Shown: positions 13,706 through 13,867 of the stretch, one piece after another | Layout: each line of letters opens with the position of its first letter | How positions within the stretch are numbered: position 1 is the stretch's first letter | Origin: Microscillaceae bacterium | GTDB taxonomy: Bacteria; Bacteroidota; Bacteroidia; Cytophagales; Microscillaceae | Direction: 5' to 3' | Assembly (NCBI GenBank): GCA_003449595.1 | Contig: DMHB01000238.1 | Coordinates: 1-13,867, forward strand | Length of the DNA: 13,867 nucleotides | Program-made: the position numbers and the translations under genes | Notes under the pieces: model-generated | The model's input: only the letters and a program-made list of their open reading frames with translations | Database searches by the model: none | What the model was told of the DNA's origin: nothing

Positions 13706-13713
13706 CAAAGCTA
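13706..13713 (-). promoter_or_regulatory. Bacteroidota-type -7 promoter element for the six-TM DHp protein gene
   Basis: On the minus strand the bases are TAGCTTTG, a full match to TAnnTTTG. A TTTTG lies upstream at 13738-13742, but the gap of 24 bases is somewhat longer than usual. The element ends 30 bases before the ATG at 13675 and overlaps the TTG at 13708, so transcription would start inside the longer reading frame. Confidence 0.5.
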
Positions 13714-13764
13714 AAATTGAAGTGTAAATTTAATGAACAAAAGTGGGTTATTAGCCATACGCAC

Positions 13765-13867
13765 TTAATCCACCAATAGTTTTGTTACGGCAGCCGAATG
13801 TACTGCCCAAGCAATGTTTTTGTAGTTAAATATGTACTCGAACAAGTGCTTCAAGAAAATATAGGTA
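13765..13867 (-). CDS. Possible C-terminal end of a gene running off the right edge
   Basis: On the minus strand one frame is open from the window edge for 33 codons and ends in TAA at 13765-13767. The predicted end reads Y-K-N-I-A-W-A-V-H-S-A-A-V-T-K-L-L-V-D, which looks protein-like, but an open frame of this length arises by chance fairly often. No family is recognised. If real, it would lie about 50 bases upstream of the promoter of the six-TM protein gene, on the same strand. Confidence 0.25.
   Translation of the reverse strand, partial: TYIFLKHLFEYIFNYKNIAWAVHSAAVTKLLVD

Overview
The window looks like chromosomal DNA from a member of the Bacteroidota, most likely a Cytophagales-type gliding or marine bacterium. 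The evidence is three good matches to the Bacteroidota -7 promoter element TAnnTTTG upstream of genes, few strong Shine-Dalgarno sequences, moderate G+C, a very large cytosolic multi-PAS histidine kinase with an H-box of the H-N-L-R type common in this phylum, and a kinase-like protein that ends after its dimerisation/phosphotransfer helices. The species cannot be named from the sequence alone.

Layout, left to right. (1) 24-1646, minus strand: two sugar-nucleotide genes, a Gfo/Idh/MocA oxidoreductase followed by a left-handed beta-helix N-acetyltransferase (WlbA/WbpB and WlbB/WbpD types). They probably form the left end of a surface-polysaccharide cluster that makes a 2,3-diacetamido uronic acid sugar. 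(2) 1789-2379, plus strand: an isolated pRiA4b ORF-3-like protein in visibly A/T-richer DNA. (3) 2417-3673, minus: a group II PLP-dependent amino acid decarboxylase of unknown substrate. (4) 3802-9115, minus: a two-gene signalling operon, an 11-PAS soluble histidine kinase of 1643 residues overlapping by 14 bases a single-domain response regulator. (5) 9374-11066, plus: a RarD-type EamA transporter and a ModC-like ABC ATPase without a visible permease. (6) 11134-12465, plus: a membrane-anchored TPR protein and a solitary nuoA (complex I subunit A) that is not followed by nuoB. (7) 12629-13675, minus: a six-TM protein with a coiled coil and a DHp/HisKA-like end but no ATPase domain. (8) The right edge may hold the tail of another minus-strand gene.

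The most distinctive part is the signalling content: the 11-module PAS array with regular 121-131-residue spacing, its single-domain receiver with no output domain, and the ATPase-less DHp protein. No mobile element, CRISPR array, tRNA or rRNA was seen. No gene-free stretch exceeds 300 bases. The longest is 9116-9373 (258 bases, between divergent genes), in which I see only the promoter-like element before the RarD gene and A/T tracts. I did not find convincing evidence of a wholly new multi-gene system; the unusual items are listed as separate findings.
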